A DNA stretch of 64,000 nt from Oscillatoria acuminata PCC 6304 (GCF_000317105.1 NC_019693.1:1116001-1180000), one strand, 5' to 3'; shown: positions 46,890 through 56,571, counted from the stretch's first letter. Numbers and translations: made by a program. Notes: generated by a model not told the origin, from the letters alone.

Positions 46890-47225
46890 TTAGAAGCGGC
46901 TGGTGTTGGGTTTGTGGATGATGAAGCTGAGCACTTGGCACTGCTTGATGTTGTCAAAACCCACAACGCGGATGTAGCAAGCGGGGTATTCACTGCGGCA
47001 GCCTTGGACTTCGCTCATCACTTCTTGGACAGAACGTGCATTGAACAAAGGCAGCTTCCACATGGTCCAGTAGTAAACCGTGGGGTCAGAGGTTTCGTTG
47101 AACTCAATGGCAGGAATGTAGCCTTGGTCAATGATGTACTGAATCTGCTTGCCAATCTGTGCATCAGACAGAGGGGGCAGATAGGAAAGGGTTTCGTAAC
47201 GACGCTCTTTTGGCAGAGTTTTCAT
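46890..47225 (-). CDS. rbcS: Rubisco small subunit
   Basis: A 111-residue form IB small subunit beginning [21 protein letters not shown], with the [11 protein letters not shown] core and C-terminal [11 protein letters not shown]. Eight copies cap the L8 core of Rubisco in the carboxysome. The ATG at 47225 is the family start; an upstream extension is not supported. Third gene of rbcL-rbcX-rbcS, 68 nt after rbcX. Confidence 0.98.
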   Translation of the reverse strand: MKTLPKERRYETLSYLPPLSDAQIGKQIQYIIDQGYIPAIEFNETSDPTVYYWTMWKLPLFNARSVQEVMSEVQGCRSEYPACYIRVVGFDNIKQCQVLSFIIHKPNTSRF

Positions 47226-47293
47226 AATTCTTTGTCTCTTTGGTGCGGGATCTACAAGGATTGGCGGTTTAGGCCAGAAATAAATCACCACCG

Positions 47294-47683
47294 TCAACCG
47301 GATCCGGGTTCCGTTTCTGTTTCTGGGGTTGAATCAGCTAAGGGTAATCCCGTGACTGCTCTTTCCAGATACCGCTTCCGGTGGTCGATGTTGGCTTGCA
47401 TGATGCCAGTCAGAACCATTTCAGGTAAGAACTCTGTAACTTCCTCGGCGATATGTTCGCGCACGGTCATAATCCGAATCGCCAAGTCTGGCTTTTCCTG
47501 AAGTAACGTTTCGATGTACGCTTCTCCACTTTGGATATTGGCCGTGGCCGAAAAGTTTTGCAACCAGTAGGCTAAGGGTGGGTTAGTTTCGTTCAGTTGA
47601 CTGACGACGATGCGCATGGCTTGGTAGGTCAAATAGCTGCTCATCACTTTGGCAGTATCTTTGGCAATTTGTTTTAAATCCAT
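47294..47683 (-). CDS. rbcX: Rubisco assembly chaperone RbcX
   Basis: A 129-residue homodimeric chaperone that binds the RbcL C-terminus during assembly of the large-subunit octamer. [23 protein letters not shown] and the Q(L)[11 protein letters not shown] segment are characteristic. The C-terminal tail ([14 protein letters not shown]) is acidic and likely disordered. The ATG at 47683 is the family start. The 255-nt spacer to rbcL carries weak hairpins that could reduce downstream expression. Confidence 0.96.
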   Translation of the reverse strand: MDLKQIAKDTAKVMSSYLTYQAMRIVVSQLNETNPPLAYWLQNFSATANIQSGEAYIETLLQEKPDLAIRIMTVREHIAEEVTEFLPEMVLTGIMQANIDHRKRYLERAVTGLPLADSTPETETEPGSG

Positions 47684-47938
47684 ATTGTTGGCAACGTTTG
47701 ATATCGGTGGTTCTTTATGTCTACCATCCGCGATCGCAGCGGGTGGTTGCACCTTTCTTTGGGTACAAACCATAACCCGGAACTCCTTTATCAAACAGCG
47801 TAGGGGAATACTTTCCACCCAAGGTTGCCGGATTTTGCCGTGATACTGCGCTCTAGCTGGAGCGCTTGCCTCACCGGAGAAAGGTTAACCGTTTTCCAGT
47901 TGAGGTTAACGGTTAACTTTTCTACTAAGGATCCGTCA

Positions 47939-49369
47939 TCAGACGGTATCCATCGCCTCGAACTCAAATTTGATTTCTTTCCAGAGGTCAAGAGCGACAG
48001 CCAACTCAGGAGACCAACGTCCGGCTTCACGGAGGATATCATTCCCTTCACGAGCCAAGCTGCGACCTTCGTTACGAGCTTGAACGCAAGCTTCCAAGGC
48101 GACACGGTTGGCGGTTGCACCCGGAGCATTACCCCAGGGGTGACCCAAAGTACCACCACCAAATTGGAGCACGGAGTCATCACCGAAGATTTCCACGAGA
48201 GCAGGCATATGCCATACGTGGATACCACCGGAAGCAACAGCCATCACCCCAGGCATAGAGGCCCAGTCTTGGGTGAAGTAAATCCCACGAGATTTATCTT
48301 GTTCGATATAGTTTTCGCGGAGCAGATCGACGAAGCCCATCGTAATGCCGCGTTCGCCTTCGAGTTTACCCACAACGGTTCCGGTGTGGATGTGGTCACC
48401 ACCAGACATCCGCAAGCACTTGGCAAGCAGACGGAAGTGGATACCATGATTTTTCTGACGGTCGATAACGGCGTGCATGGCACGGTGGATGTGCAACAGG
48501 ATTCCGTTATCGCGGCACCAGTGAGCCAAGGTGGTGTTGGCGGTGAACCCTGCGGTTAAGAAGTCATGCATGATGATGGGCATTTTGAGTTCTTTGGCGA
48601 ACTCAGCCCGTTTCAGCATTTCTTCGCAGGTGGGGGCGGTTACGTTGAGGTAGTGGCCCTTGATTTCGCCAGTTTCTGCCTGAGCTTTATGGATAGCGTC
48701 AGCCACGAACAAGAAGCGATCGCGCCAGCGTTGGAACGGCTGGGAGTTGATGTTTTCGTCGTCTTTGGTGAAGTCCAAACCACCGCGCAAGCATTCATAT
48801 ACTGCACGACCGTAGTTCTTCGCAGATAAACCGAGTTTCGGCTTGATGGTGCAACCCAACAGGGGACGACCATATTTGTTGATTTTGTCACGCTCAACTT
48901 GGATGCCGTGGGGAGGACCTTGGAAGGTCTTCAGGTAGGCAACGGGAATCCGCATATCTTCCAAGCGCAGTGCACGCAAGGCTTTGAAACCAAAGACGTT
49001 CCCCACGATGGAGGTCAGCATATTGGTAACAGAACCTTCCTCAAACAAGTCGAGGGGGTAGGCAACGTAAGCGATATATTGGTTCTCTTCGTTGGGTACC
49101 GCTTCGATGTCGTAGCAACGGCCTTTGTACCGATCCAAGTCGGTCAAGAGGTCGGTCCACACTGTGGTCCAGGTTCCGGTAGAAGATTCAGCAGCTACGG
49201 CAGCTCCTGCTTCTTCCGGGGGAACTCCGGGCTGAGGGGTCATCCGGAATGCTGCCAAGACGTCGGTATCTTTGGGAGTGTAATCCGGCGTGTAGTAAGT
49301 CAGTCTATAATCTTTAACACCAGCTTGGTAGCCGGTTTTTGCTTGAGTCTGGGTTGAACTGTAAGACAT
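47939..49369 (-). CDS. rbcL: Rubisco large subunit, form IB
   Basis: The 476-residue catalytic subunit that fixes CO2 onto ribulose 1,5-bisphosphate. [10 protein letters not shown] holds the catalytic lysines, [10 protein letters not shown] the carbamylated Lys and metal-binding Asp-Glu, [13 protein letters not shown] the catalytic His and loop, and VVGKLEG the loop 6 lysine. The C-terminus ends EFEAMDTV, a binding site for RbcX. Full length and intact. Confidence 0.99.
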   Translation of the reverse strand: MSYSSTQTQAKTGYQAGVKDYRLTYYTPDYTPKDTDVLAAFRMTPQPGVPPEEAGAAVAAESSTGTWTTVWTDLLTDLDRYKGRCYDIEAVPNEENQYIAYVAYPLDLFEEGSVTNMLTSIVGNVFGFKALRALRLEDMRIPVAYLKTFQGPPHGIQVERDKINKYGRPLLGCTIKPKLGLSAKNYGRAVYECLRGGLDFTKDDENINSQPFQRWRDRFLFVADAIHKAQAETGEIKGHYLNVTAPTCEEMLKRAEFAKELKMPIIMHDFLTAGFTANTTLAHWCRDNGILLHIHRAMHAVIDRQKNHGIHFRLLAKCLRMSGGDHIHTGTVVGKLEGERGITMGFVDLLRENYIEQDKSRGIYFTQDWASMPGVMAVASGGIHVWHMPALVEIFGDDSVLQFGGGTLGHPWGNAPGATANRVALEACVQARNEGRSLAREGNDILREAGRWSPELAVALDLWKEIKFEFEAMDTV

Positions 49370-49879
49370 AATCCCCCTTCCTAGGAATCGTCGGAATCAT
49401 CGAAAATCGTTGCAGTTGTCCTGGTTTTTAGTTTTCCTGACAAGCTATTCACTTATCTGGGTACTTTTGCTTACCGAACCCGCATCGGGGATCGGTGGAG
49501 CGAAATCAGTCGGCTGCTTCGTTTTGCTGCATAACAATAGTATCAGGAAAACAATAAGTTAAACATCATTGTTCTTTTATTCTTCGATAATATTTCTTTA
49601 TTTTTCGTTATAAATATTTATTTTTTGTTATAATCTAAAACGGCAATTTTCTGATATAATAAAACGCTTCAGTTTTGCCAGGACAGGCAGAATTTCCGCA
49701 TGGGGAGCAGCAGGAACGATACAATTGATTGCAGTTGAGAAGGCGATGGGGTCTGCTTCCTGACCCGGATAGCGGGGGGACGAACGTTCCAAAATGCGAT
49801 CGCCTCCTTTGCCTTAAGACCCTTTAACCTTGATCCCCTTTGTTGCGCGATCGCCCTTGGGGGTGATTTTAAAAAACTT
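49370..49879. promoter_or_regulatory. rbcL promoter / kinase divergent region
   Basis: The 510-nt divergent gap has a pronounced A+T-rich block at 49540-49670, as expected for the strong rbc promoter and its long leader. TATAATCT (49628-49636) and TATAATAA (49654-49662) read on the plus strand and could serve the kinase; minus-strand elements are not clear. CbbR or NtcA sites are plausible but were not identified. Confidence 0.5.
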
Positions 49880-51691
49880 ATGCAGCCAGCTTTCCTCCAC
49901 TGCATCAACCCAGATTGTCCAAGTCCCACCGGCCAAAGTCCGAGTCATCACTTTTGCGACAGTTGTGGAACCCCTCTGATTTTAAATGGCCGTTACCTCC
50001 CCTTACAAAAGCTAGGGACTGGTGGTTTTGCCGTAACCTTCACCGCTTATGACCAGCAGACGGACCGGGAACGAGTCTTGAAGGTGTTGGTCGAGCGATC
50101 GCCCAAAGCCTTAGAACTGTTTGAACAAGAGGCATCGGTTTTGGCGAGTCTGACCCATCCCGGAATTCCCCGGGTCGATCGCGATGGTTATTTTCAGGTT
50201 GCTCTCAAACATCCCCAACCCCACAGCCTTCCTTGTCTCGTCATGGAAAAAATTGAAGGGTTGACCTTGGATGAGATGCTGCATCGCGATTATCCTCAAG
50301 GGTTTCCCGAGGAGATGGTGGTGGATTGGTTGATGCAGGCGGCAGATATTTTAGAAGAGTTGCACCGCCATTCCATTATTCACCGGGACCTCAAACCCAC
50401 CAATTTGATGGTCCGAACGGGATCAACTCTAGCCAATCCTGGGACTCCTTTCTCCTTATTTAATAAAAGGATGGGGGGAAGTGCAGGGGGTCAACTGGTG
50501 GCGATCGATTTTGGTGGGGTGAAACAACTCAGCGGCAAGCAAGCGAGTTCCACGCGGTTGTTCTCCCCGGGTTACAGCCCTCCGGAACAGATGATGGGGG
50601 GTTCCGTGGGACCAGCAGCGGATTTTTATGCCTTGGGTCGAACTGCGATTTTTCTGCTAACCGGGCGATCGCCCACAGACTTCGATGATGGAATGTCGGG
50701 AGAATGTCGCTGGCATCCTCATGGCAGAGTTAGCTTGAATCTGGCGAATGTCATCGATGAAATGCTGGAGTTTCAGGTTGATAAACGATTAGATAGTGCC
50801 ACAGAACTACAAGGACGACTGGGACAAGGTTCGTATTTAAAAACCTTAGTCCGCCAGCGGAATCGGGGACTGGGTGGCCGCTTGGCGGAGTTTGCGGCGG
50901 TGGCATCTGGGCGCAGTCTCCAATTTTGTTGGGGAGTAGGAACCGTGGTGATTAAGGCGATCGCCACCCTCGGCATCGTCAGTTACAAAACCCTGGAGGG
51001 CGTCCTTCGCACCACCTTAGATGTGATCAGTTGGGTCTTTACCGCCTGCTTTGATACCTTGTTAGGAACTATCTTAGGGGGATTGGGGGCCAGTGTCGGT
51101 GCCGGAGTCGGATTTACTTTAGCCTATTGGTTACCTGTCGGCACCCGACTCAGCATCCGCCTAAGTGAGTTAATCTCACAATGGTTTCCTAATCTGGAAC
51201 TGACAGTCCATCCAGTCGCGATTTTATTTGGGATGGCGGGTTTAGGCACAGCCTTGGGGTTAACCGAAGCGGGCAGTTTCGGACAAAAACGCCGATATAT
51301 CGTCGCTGGATTGATGGGAGTATTTGGGTATGGATTGGGATGGTTTGTATTAGCAGTGAGTTCAACCACGGAAACCTTAGCTGCCCTGGATTTAGTCGGA
51401 TTTACGGCAATTGCGATCGCCTCGATTGTCCTTGGGTTAGGATTACCCAAACCGCAACTGTTCCATGCGACGATGAGTGCGATCGGGACAGCAGTCGTGA
51501 TGGCCGTCTTTCTGTATAGTTCTTATTTTCCCCTAATTTTAGACCTATTTTCCGCCACCTCCGGAATCGGAATGCCACAATTTTGGGATAGCATCGCCTT
51601 TTTTGCCCTCCTCGGAATGACCGGCAGTTTTTGTCTGGGTTGTAGTTACTATTTACTGATGCCCGTCTTGAGACTGTTAGGATTTCGATAA
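49880..51691 (+). CDS. Membrane Ser/Thr protein kinase
   Basis: A 603-residue eukaryotic-type kinase of cyanobacterial architecture. A Cys4 zinc-ribbon-like N-terminus (C9INPDC...CDSC) precedes the kinase domain (residues about 38-300): GTGGFAVTF loop, VLKVL Lys, IHRDLKPTN catalytic loop, IDFGG metal motif and GYSPPEQ. Residues about 370-600 hold five to six membrane helices. It probably phosphorylates proteins in response to a signal sensed at the membrane. Divergent from rbcL. Confidence 0.88.
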   Translation: MQPAFLHCINPDCPSPTGQSPSHHFCDSCGTPLILNGRYLPLQKLGTGGFAVTFTAYDQQTDRERVLKVLVERSPKALELFEQEASVLASLTHPGIPRVDRDGYFQVALKHPQPHSLPCLVMEKIEGLTLDEMLHRDYPQGFPEEMVVDWLMQAADILEELHRHSIIHRDLKPTNLMVRTGSTLANPGTPFSLFNKRMGGSAGGQLVAIDFGGVKQLSGKQASSTRLFSPGYSPPEQMMGGSVGPAADFYALGRTAIFLLTGRSPTDFDDGMSGECRWHPHGRVSLNLANVIDEMLEFQVDKRLDSATELQGRLGQGSYLKTLVRQRNRGLGGRLAEFAAVASGRSLQFCWGVGTVVIKAIATLGIVSYKTLEGVLRTTLDVISWVFTACFDTLLGTILGGLGASVGAGVGFTLAYWLPVGTRLSIRLSELISQWFPNLELTVHPVAILFGMAGLGTALGLTEAGSFGQKRRYIVAGLMGVFGYGLGWFVLAVSSTTETLAALDLVGFTAIAIASIVLGLGLPKPQLFHATMSAIGTAVVMAVFLYSSYFPLILDLFSATSGIGMPQFWDSIAFFALLGMTGSFCLGCSYYLLMPVLRLLGFR

Positions 51692-51917
51692 AGTAAAAAT
51701 CCGCGTTTCAATGGCTGATATCAGGTAAAGTGGGTGAGGGAAACGTGAGTTAAGTTTTCACAGGATGTAGGCGATTTTCCTGTGGAGACACTTCGCGATT
51801 CTCTCCAACTGTTAAGATTAGAGAATATTAGATTTCTCTCTCGTTAACCCTTAGTTGTTAACTCCCAGGAAATCATCTAAATTATGTGCAACGCTCAGAT
51901 GCGATCGGCAAGAAAGT

Positions 51918-52790
51918 ATGGCAAAAGCAGACCTGAGTAGCAAGAGACTAATCGCCCTCGCCCCGGATGGATGGGTGAAATGGGTCACCAAAACACCCGA
52001 TATGGTAGCCCAAAACCTCCTTGATTCCGAATTCCAATGGATTAGTCGAGACACCGACACCCTGATCAAAGCCTATAGTCCGACAACCGGAGAAATTCTC
52101 GCCCTCAACGAATTCCAATTTCGTCCCGATCCGCGAATGCCTCGCCGGATTCGCGCCTATGCTGGACTCGCGGAAGAAAAATATAACATCCCCGTCTATC
52201 CAGTCCTCATCAATATTTTTCCCCCCGAAGGAAACACCCCCATTCTGGACCACTATGAATCCGAAGTTTTAGGACTGAAGGCAAGACAAGACTATCGGGT
52301 AATTAACCTCTGGGAAACCGATGTAGAAATCGCCTTTGAACCCAATCTCCCGGGATTATTGCCCTTAGCACCCGTTATGAAAGACGGCGCAAGCGAAACC
52401 ATATTACGCCGTGCCTCCCTCCGTCTCCAAAATGAAGAACGGGGAGAAGATTTACAACGATTGTTGGGAATTTTTGCTACATTTGTATTAGGAACCAATC
52501 TGGTGGAGCAAGTTATGGACTTAGAAAGACAAGCATTACTGGAATCTCCCTGGGGCCAAGCTATTTTAGAGCAAGGAGCAGAACGAGGACGAGAAGAAGG
52601 ACGAGAGCAAGAAGCAGCCCGAATTCTACAGCGCCAACTCCGGCTTCGGTTTGGAGAAGTACCGGAGTTGGTAGAAACAACTCTGCCACGGTTGAATGTG
52701 GAGCAATTAGAGGAGTTAAGCGATCGCCTGATTGAAGTGAATTCCTTAGATGAATTTATAGCAGCTTTGCCTCCAATAACCGAGGAGTAG
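51918..52790 (+). CDS. Rpn-like nuclease-fold protein with DUF4351 C-terminus
   Basis: A 290-residue protein. The N-terminal part has LNEFQFRPDPRMPRRIRAYAGLAEEKY, resembling the PD-(D/E)XK core of Rpn-type proteins. The C-terminus (LRLRFGEVPELVETTLPRLNVEQLEELSDRLIEVNSLDEFIAAL) is DUF4351. An acidic/basic helix (ERGREEGREQEAARIL) joins them. The ATG at 51918 has AAGAAAG upstream. Its 3' part is duplicated 470 bp downstream. Confidence 0.75.
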   Translation: MAKADLSSKRLIALAPDGWVKWVTKTPDMVAQNLLDSEFQWISRDTDTLIKAYSPTTGEILALNEFQFRPDPRMPRRIRAYAGLAEEKYNIPVYPVLINIFPPEGNTPILDHYESEVLGLKARQDYRVINLWETDVEIAFEPNLPGLLPLAPVMKDGASETILRRASLRLQNEERGEDLQRLLGIFATFVLGTNLVEQVMDLERQALLESPWGQAILEQGAERGREEGREQEAARILQRQLRLRFGEVPELVETTLPRLNVEQLEELSDRLIEVNSLDEFIAALPPITEE

Positions 52791-52871
52791 TTGATAGAGC
52801 AGTAGAGCGTTAAATCTCCGGCGTCCTACTGCAAAAGAACCACAGGAATTACGCAGATTTTGAGAATCTAC

Positions 52872-52920
52872 CCTAAATAATGTAGAGGCGAGAAAGCGAA
52901 TCGCCTCTACATTATTTAGG
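52872..52920. repeat. Perfect 20-bp-stem palindrome
   Basis: CCTAAATAATGTAGAGGCGA and its exact reverse complement are separated by 9 nt. It lies between the DUF4351 gene and its partial copy; half-sites resemble the GCGTCTACATTTAGG repeats at 53625-53692. Confidence 0.85.
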
Positions 52921-52941
52921 TTTTCATGTTATTGCGTAAGT

Positions 52942-53304
52942 CCGGGGAATTTTTGCTACAGTTGTATTCCAAACCAATCAGGTGGAGCAAGTTATGGACT
53001 TAGAACACCAAGCATTACTGGAATCTCCCTGGGGTCAATCCATTTTAGAGGAAGGAGAACGGCGCGGAGAGCAGCGAGGACGAGAAGAAGGAGGACGGCG
53101 AATTATAAAGCGCATGGTCCGGCGTCGGTTTGGAGAAGTACCGGAGTTGGTAGAAACAACTCTGCCACGGTTGAATGTGGAGCAATTAGAGGAGTTAGCG
53201 GAGTGCCTGATTGAAGTGAATTCCTTAGATGAATTTATGGCAGCTTTGCCTCCAATAACCGAGGAGTAGTTGATAGAGCAGTAGAGCGTTAAATCTCCGG
53301 CGTC
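52942..53304 (+). pseudogene. Partial duplicate of DUF4351 gene
   Basis: From GGGAATTTTTGCTACA onward this segment repeats 52468-52830, including the stop and 3' flank. A 95-codon frame from 52982 (MEQVMDLEHQALLESPWGQ) keeps the DUF4351 region, but the nuclease part is missing. The coding differences are concentrated in the charged linker. It ends at a MITE copy. Confidence 0.8.
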
Positions 53305-53307
53305 TTA

Positions 53308-53596
53308 GGGGATTGCAAAATATAAATCATCCAACCGTTCACCTGAAAGGAAGTGTAGGGGCGCAATGCGCAGGCCCCTACATTGACGGGGCTACACCGT
53401 TGAGCCGTCACTACGAACGAACGTTTTATTGACGGGGCTATACACCGTTGAGCCGTCACTACGAACGAACGTTTTATTGACGGGGCTATACACCGTTGAG
53501 CCGTCACTACGAACGAACGTTTTATTGACGGGGCTATACACCGTTGAGCCGTCACTACGAACGAACGTTTTGGAGATTTTATTTTTTGGAGTTCCC
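53308..53596. mobile_element. MITE-like element, copy B (with 48-bp repeats)
   Basis: Bounded by TTA at 53305-53307 and 53597-53599, with the same ends as copy A. The duplicated parent locus at about 52816-52838 reads GGCGTC-CTA-CTGCAAAAG, an unoccupied version of GGCGTC-TTA-[element]-TTA-TTGCAAAAG. The interior has four tandem units of 46-48 bp. Confidence 0.8.
53383..53572. repeat. Four tandem 46-48-bp units inside MITE copy B
   Basis: Units start TTGACGGGGC at 53383, 53429, 53477 and 53525. The first lacks two bases (TA); the last three are identical over most of their length. Other MITE copies have a single related unit. Confidence 0.9.
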
Positions 53597-53624
53597 TTAT
53601 TGCAAAAGAACCACAGGACTGGCG

Positions 53625-53692
53625 ATTCTCAAATCGCGTCTACATTTAGGGCCGATAGGACTGGCGATTCTCGAATCGCGTCTACATTTAGG
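53625..53692. repeat. Two copies of GGACTGGCGATTCTC repeat
   Basis: The unit AGGACTGGCGATTCTC-AATCGCGTCTACATTTAGG is present twice in a row with one variable base; hairpin GCGATTCTCGAATCGC is included. It links MITE copy B to the ATPase remnant. Confidence 0.75.
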
Positions 53693-53694
53693 TC

Positions 53695-54242
53695 TGAACA
53701 GTTAATTTCGGCAAAGGAAGGGTATCAATCGGCAGATTTGCCGGAGAATATCCCGGATTTAATGTTGTCCTATTTAAACGAACTGAATCGGGATGTCACG
53801 GAAGATAAACTCGATGATCGCACCCTGCACCAAGATGCCAAAGCGATCGCCTGGGAAAGATGCGATCGCCGCTTTACCGGGACCGGATGCGGACCAACGT
53901 CTGCGTTATCTCGAATCCAAGCTGCGTCTGCTGCAAACGGTTGGGGTTGCTAAAGAAAACCTGCGGTTTGCGCTGGACCCGGTGGCGGAATATTTAGCGG
54001 GTTTGTATTTGGTGGATTTGTATAAAACTGACTCCCAGCAATGGCAAGATTTCTTTAAAACTGCTGACGCTCAATCCGGTGCACCGGATGCGATTAAAGG
54101 TTTTCTGCTGGCGGTGCGGGATTGTTATTTGGCTAAAATTCCTGGGGCGAAGGATAGCGATTTTGTGCCGAAAGAAATTGGCGATCGCACGATGACGCCA
54201 TCTACACCCCCGCCAGCGGTGGCACAACCTGTATCGCCTTAA
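53695..54242 (+). pseudogene. C-terminal remnant of a STAND/NACHT-like ATPase
   Basis: One frame encodes QLISAKEGYQSADLPENIPD...DAKAIAWE up to about 53860. Another continues from about 53855 with KDAIAALPGPDADQRLRYLE, VAKENLRFALDPVAEYLAGLYLVDLYK and DAIKGFLLAVRDCY. Together they resemble the region after the NTPase of large cyanobacterial signalling ATPases of the STAND class. The ATPase part is gone and a frameshift separates the two halves. The DPVAEYLAGLYL motif is the most recognisable. Confidence 0.6.
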
Positions 54243-54287
54243 TGATGGGGGCGATTAGGGTGGTATGAACTAGCCCTGTCCAGGTGT

Positions 54288-54433
54288 ATTTGTAGGGGCG
54301 CAATGCTTGCGCCCTCCGGAGGGCGCAAGCATTGCGCCCCTACGTGAAATTAACGATTTGTTGTTATCCAATTTATCACTTTGACAGGGTTCGGGTATGC
54401 GCTTAAGAAACGACTGAAGTCGTTACTACGAAC
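54288..54433. repeat. GGGGCGCAATGC and AACGACT palindromes
   Basis: Gap 54243-54544 has no gene. It holds TAGGGGCGCAATGCTTGCGCCC with its inverted partner (54291-54345) and one AACGACTGAAGTCGTT palindrome (54408-54430). Confidence 0.8.
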
Positions 54434-54544
54434 TTAAGAGGTGGTAACGGGGCCAGATGTTTTGGGAAAAGCCAGTCTGAGGGCAGATGCGATCGCCTTC
54501 GGTGTCCGGATACCCTAGAACAGTGTAACTTGGAGAGAGAAACT

Positions 54545-55873
54545 GTGGACGCAACTGTGGATCGCGCTTGGGAACTCAAGCAGGAATTAATTGATTTTGT
54601 TTTGGATGCCGAGGGAGAGTTGGCGATCGCCTTGGAAACCTATGCCGCTGAGCACGCTTCTCGCGATCGGTCCGATATCAGTCAGCGCAATATGCGGATT
54701 GATTCGTTTGCGGTGGAGGGTCAGGTGGGGAACAAAACTCCCATTGATTTATTTTTAGAAACCCAACCGGACTTATCTGAAGGCGATCGCACCTTAATTC
54801 AAAGTTGGCAACGTAGCTTTATGGGGGTCTTTGAAGTCATCCAAAGTTTACCCGATGGTTTAGAATTGATGAACTGGCTCACTGCTAAACATTATCAGGT
54901 TAAGGCCAATTCTGAAGCACAACAGGCACAACTCCAGCGGATTAAGCCGGGAGATATTTTACTGACTCGCATCGCCCCAGTGGACGATTCTCAGTATATG
55001 TTCTTCGGCGGTTATATGGCACTGGGGAATTTGGGTAAACCGAAATTGGCAGTGGCGATCGGCAATTTTAAAGATAATTACAAAAATCACTTGTATGGTG
55101 ATGCCCCTGAATTATTAGAAGAAGCCTGGGAATCCGTGGTGAAATATCATGATGAATTTACCGAATTTTTTGGCAGTGATAACTTTACCATCCCCGGATA
55201 TCAACTCAACAAAAAAATTGGTGAACTGCAAGAAAGCATGACGAAAAAACGTCTTGCCGAGGCAGGGATTGACGAAAACAAGTCTCTCGAAGAAGTGGCT
55301 GAAGAAGCGGGCGTTGATATGGAGGAACTAATTGCCGCCGCAGAAGAAGCCGGGATGGACCCGAAAGAAGCGGCCCAAGTCTTCGATCGCAATAAAAACA
55401 ATAAAATGGTCATGCCGAGAGTCCATTTGCCCGATGACCTCAAAAAAGCCGAAGAGGTTACCTGTTTTTCTCATCCGCGATGGGGTCAAATGTTGATTGC
55501 GACTTATGGTAAATTTGTGGCACTCCTGAACCGGGAAGACCCCAGTCTGATTGAGGCAGAACCTCTCGTCCGCCATTATCTCGAAGACCCGATTATTAAT
55601 TTTTATGTCTGGCAGCACCTCGCCGCAGAGTATCCCACCCAACTACAAAATCTCCTGCAACTGGTGTTAGAACGACCCAATTTTCAACTGGACCGGGATT
55701 TAGGGCCACTCTTGCAGGAATTTAATAAACCGCTAGAACCCCATCTCCCGGAAACTGCCTCGATTCCTCTACACTTAAACCAACTTTTTGAAGAGGCCCT
55801 GGTTGAAGTCAATAAATCCAAATCCAAATCTAAGGGGAAAAAGAAAGCATCCAAAGGCTTTCTCGCCTCCTGA
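54545..55873 (+). CDS. Conserved hypothetical protein
   Basis: A 442-residue soluble protein that I know only as a conserved cyanobacterial hypothetical. It has an N-terminal helical part, then QRIKPGDILLTRIAPVDDSQYMFFGGY (about residue 138-165), an acidic helical linker (LEEVAEEAGVDMEELIAAAEEAGMD), and a Lys/Ser-rich tail (KSKSKSKGKKK). GTG at 54545 is taken as start because GGAGAGA lies 6 nt upstream; a TTG five codons earlier overlaps that site. No motif indicates enzymatic function. Confidence 0.65.
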   Translation: MDATVDRAWELKQELIDFVLDAEGELAIALETYAAEHASRDRSDISQRNMRIDSFAVEGQVGNKTPIDLFLETQPDLSEGDRTLIQSWQRSFMGVFEVIQSLPDGLELMNWLTAKHYQVKANSEAQQAQLQRIKPGDILLTRIAPVDDSQYMFFGGYMALGNLGKPKLAVAIGNFKDNYKNHLYGDAPELLEEAWESVVKYHDEFTEFFGSDNFTIPGYQLNKKIGELQESMTKKRLAEAGIDENKSLEEVAEEAGVDMEELIAAAEEAGMDPKEAAQVFDRNKNNKMVMPRVHLPDDLKKAEEVTCFSHPRWGQMLIATYGKFVALLNREDPSLIEAEPLVRHYLEDPIINFYVWQHLAAEYPTQLQNLLQLVLERPNFQLDRDLGPLLQEFNKPLEPHLPETASIPLHLNQLFEEALVEVNKSKSKSKGKKKASKGFLAS

Positions 55874-55910
55874 ACGAGGGTAGGGCAAATTTGGCCCCCT
55901 ACCATGACCC

Positions 55911-55944
55911 TAAACGGCTATATCCTCAAGGATGTAGTCGTTTA
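55911..55944 (+). terminator. Terminator hairpin
   Basis: TAAACGGCTATATCC pairs with GGATGTAGTCGTTTA (two G:U-type mismatches) over a 4-nt loop, 37 nt after the preceding stop. The remaining gap to 56154 is AT-rich and likely holds the promoter of the next small gene. Confidence 0.65.
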
Positions 55945-56154
55945 TTGATTAAAATCCGAGTTTAAATTTACATTAAATTTGCATGGGAGTATTTCTATCC
56001 CTATTCGCCGATTAAAGGATTCCCTCCCTATGCCTTAGAGAAGGATGCTGCAATCTAAACTTTTAATATTAAAATTAATGATAAAACCCTTGCCAGATTG
56101 AAAAATAAGCGGCACAATAAGGAAGAGTCTTCCATATTCCCTTGCCATCTATCT

Positions 56155-56397
56155 ATGGTTAGAAAAAATAGTCGCTTTATTATTTATGTTGTCGCTTGTA
56201 GCACTATTGGTGTTCTGGTTGGAGGCACTGCCTACAGCGCAGACCTCAATCGCTGTTTAGATGCTGCTGTACCGACAAATCAATGCCTTAAGCAAGACCC
56301 CGTTCTCAGAACCCTTGAAGGGATGACGTTTGGATTCATTGCTGGGGCAGGTGCTGCATTAGGATCCACTTGGCAACTTTGGCAGAAAAATAAATAG
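56155..56397 (+). CDS. Small membrane or exported protein
   Basis: An 80-residue protein. Residues 7-27 are hydrophobic (FIIYVVACSTIGVLVGGTAY followed by SAD), a signal peptide or membrane anchor; Cys-containing DLNRCLDAAVPTNQCLK follows, and a second hydrophobic stretch (GMTFGFIAGAGAALGSTW) lies near the end. Not recognised. ATG 56155 is preferred to a TTG 19 codons upstream. Confidence 0.5.
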   Translation: MVRKNSRFIIYVVACSTIGVLVGGTAYSADLNRCLDAAVPTNQCLKQDPVLRTLEGMTFGFIAGAGAALGSTWQLWQKNK

Positions 56398-56528
56398 GAT
56401 TTAGATCCGTTTCAGGACATACAATTTTGCCATTTTGCTGACAAAGCCGATTCGGGATTCAAGAGAGTTGGCCCTTGGGAGTGTGGCAACCGAAGGGAAA
56501 ACTCTCTCAACCGCACTAACAAAATCAA

Positions 56529-56571
56529 GCAGTCTTCAGGGATATCGAAATCATCCCTGAAGACTGCGTTT
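56529..56571 (+). terminator. Strong terminator
   Basis: GCAGTCTTCAGGGA pairs perfectly with TCCCTGAAGACTGC across 11 nt and is followed by GTTTT. Ends the small gene at 56397. Confidence 0.85.

Noticed and set aside
47825-49357. Long open frames antisense to rbcL
   Set aside because: They are shadows of a highly expressed, codon-biased gene and have no recognisable product.
49669-49929. Minus-strand frame upstream of rbcL
   Set aside because: It overlaps the kinase start and the AT-rich promoter region and has no family features.
53289-53555. Repeated-peptide frame on the minus strand
   Set aside because: It is only the translation of the 48-bp tandem repeats in a MITE copy.
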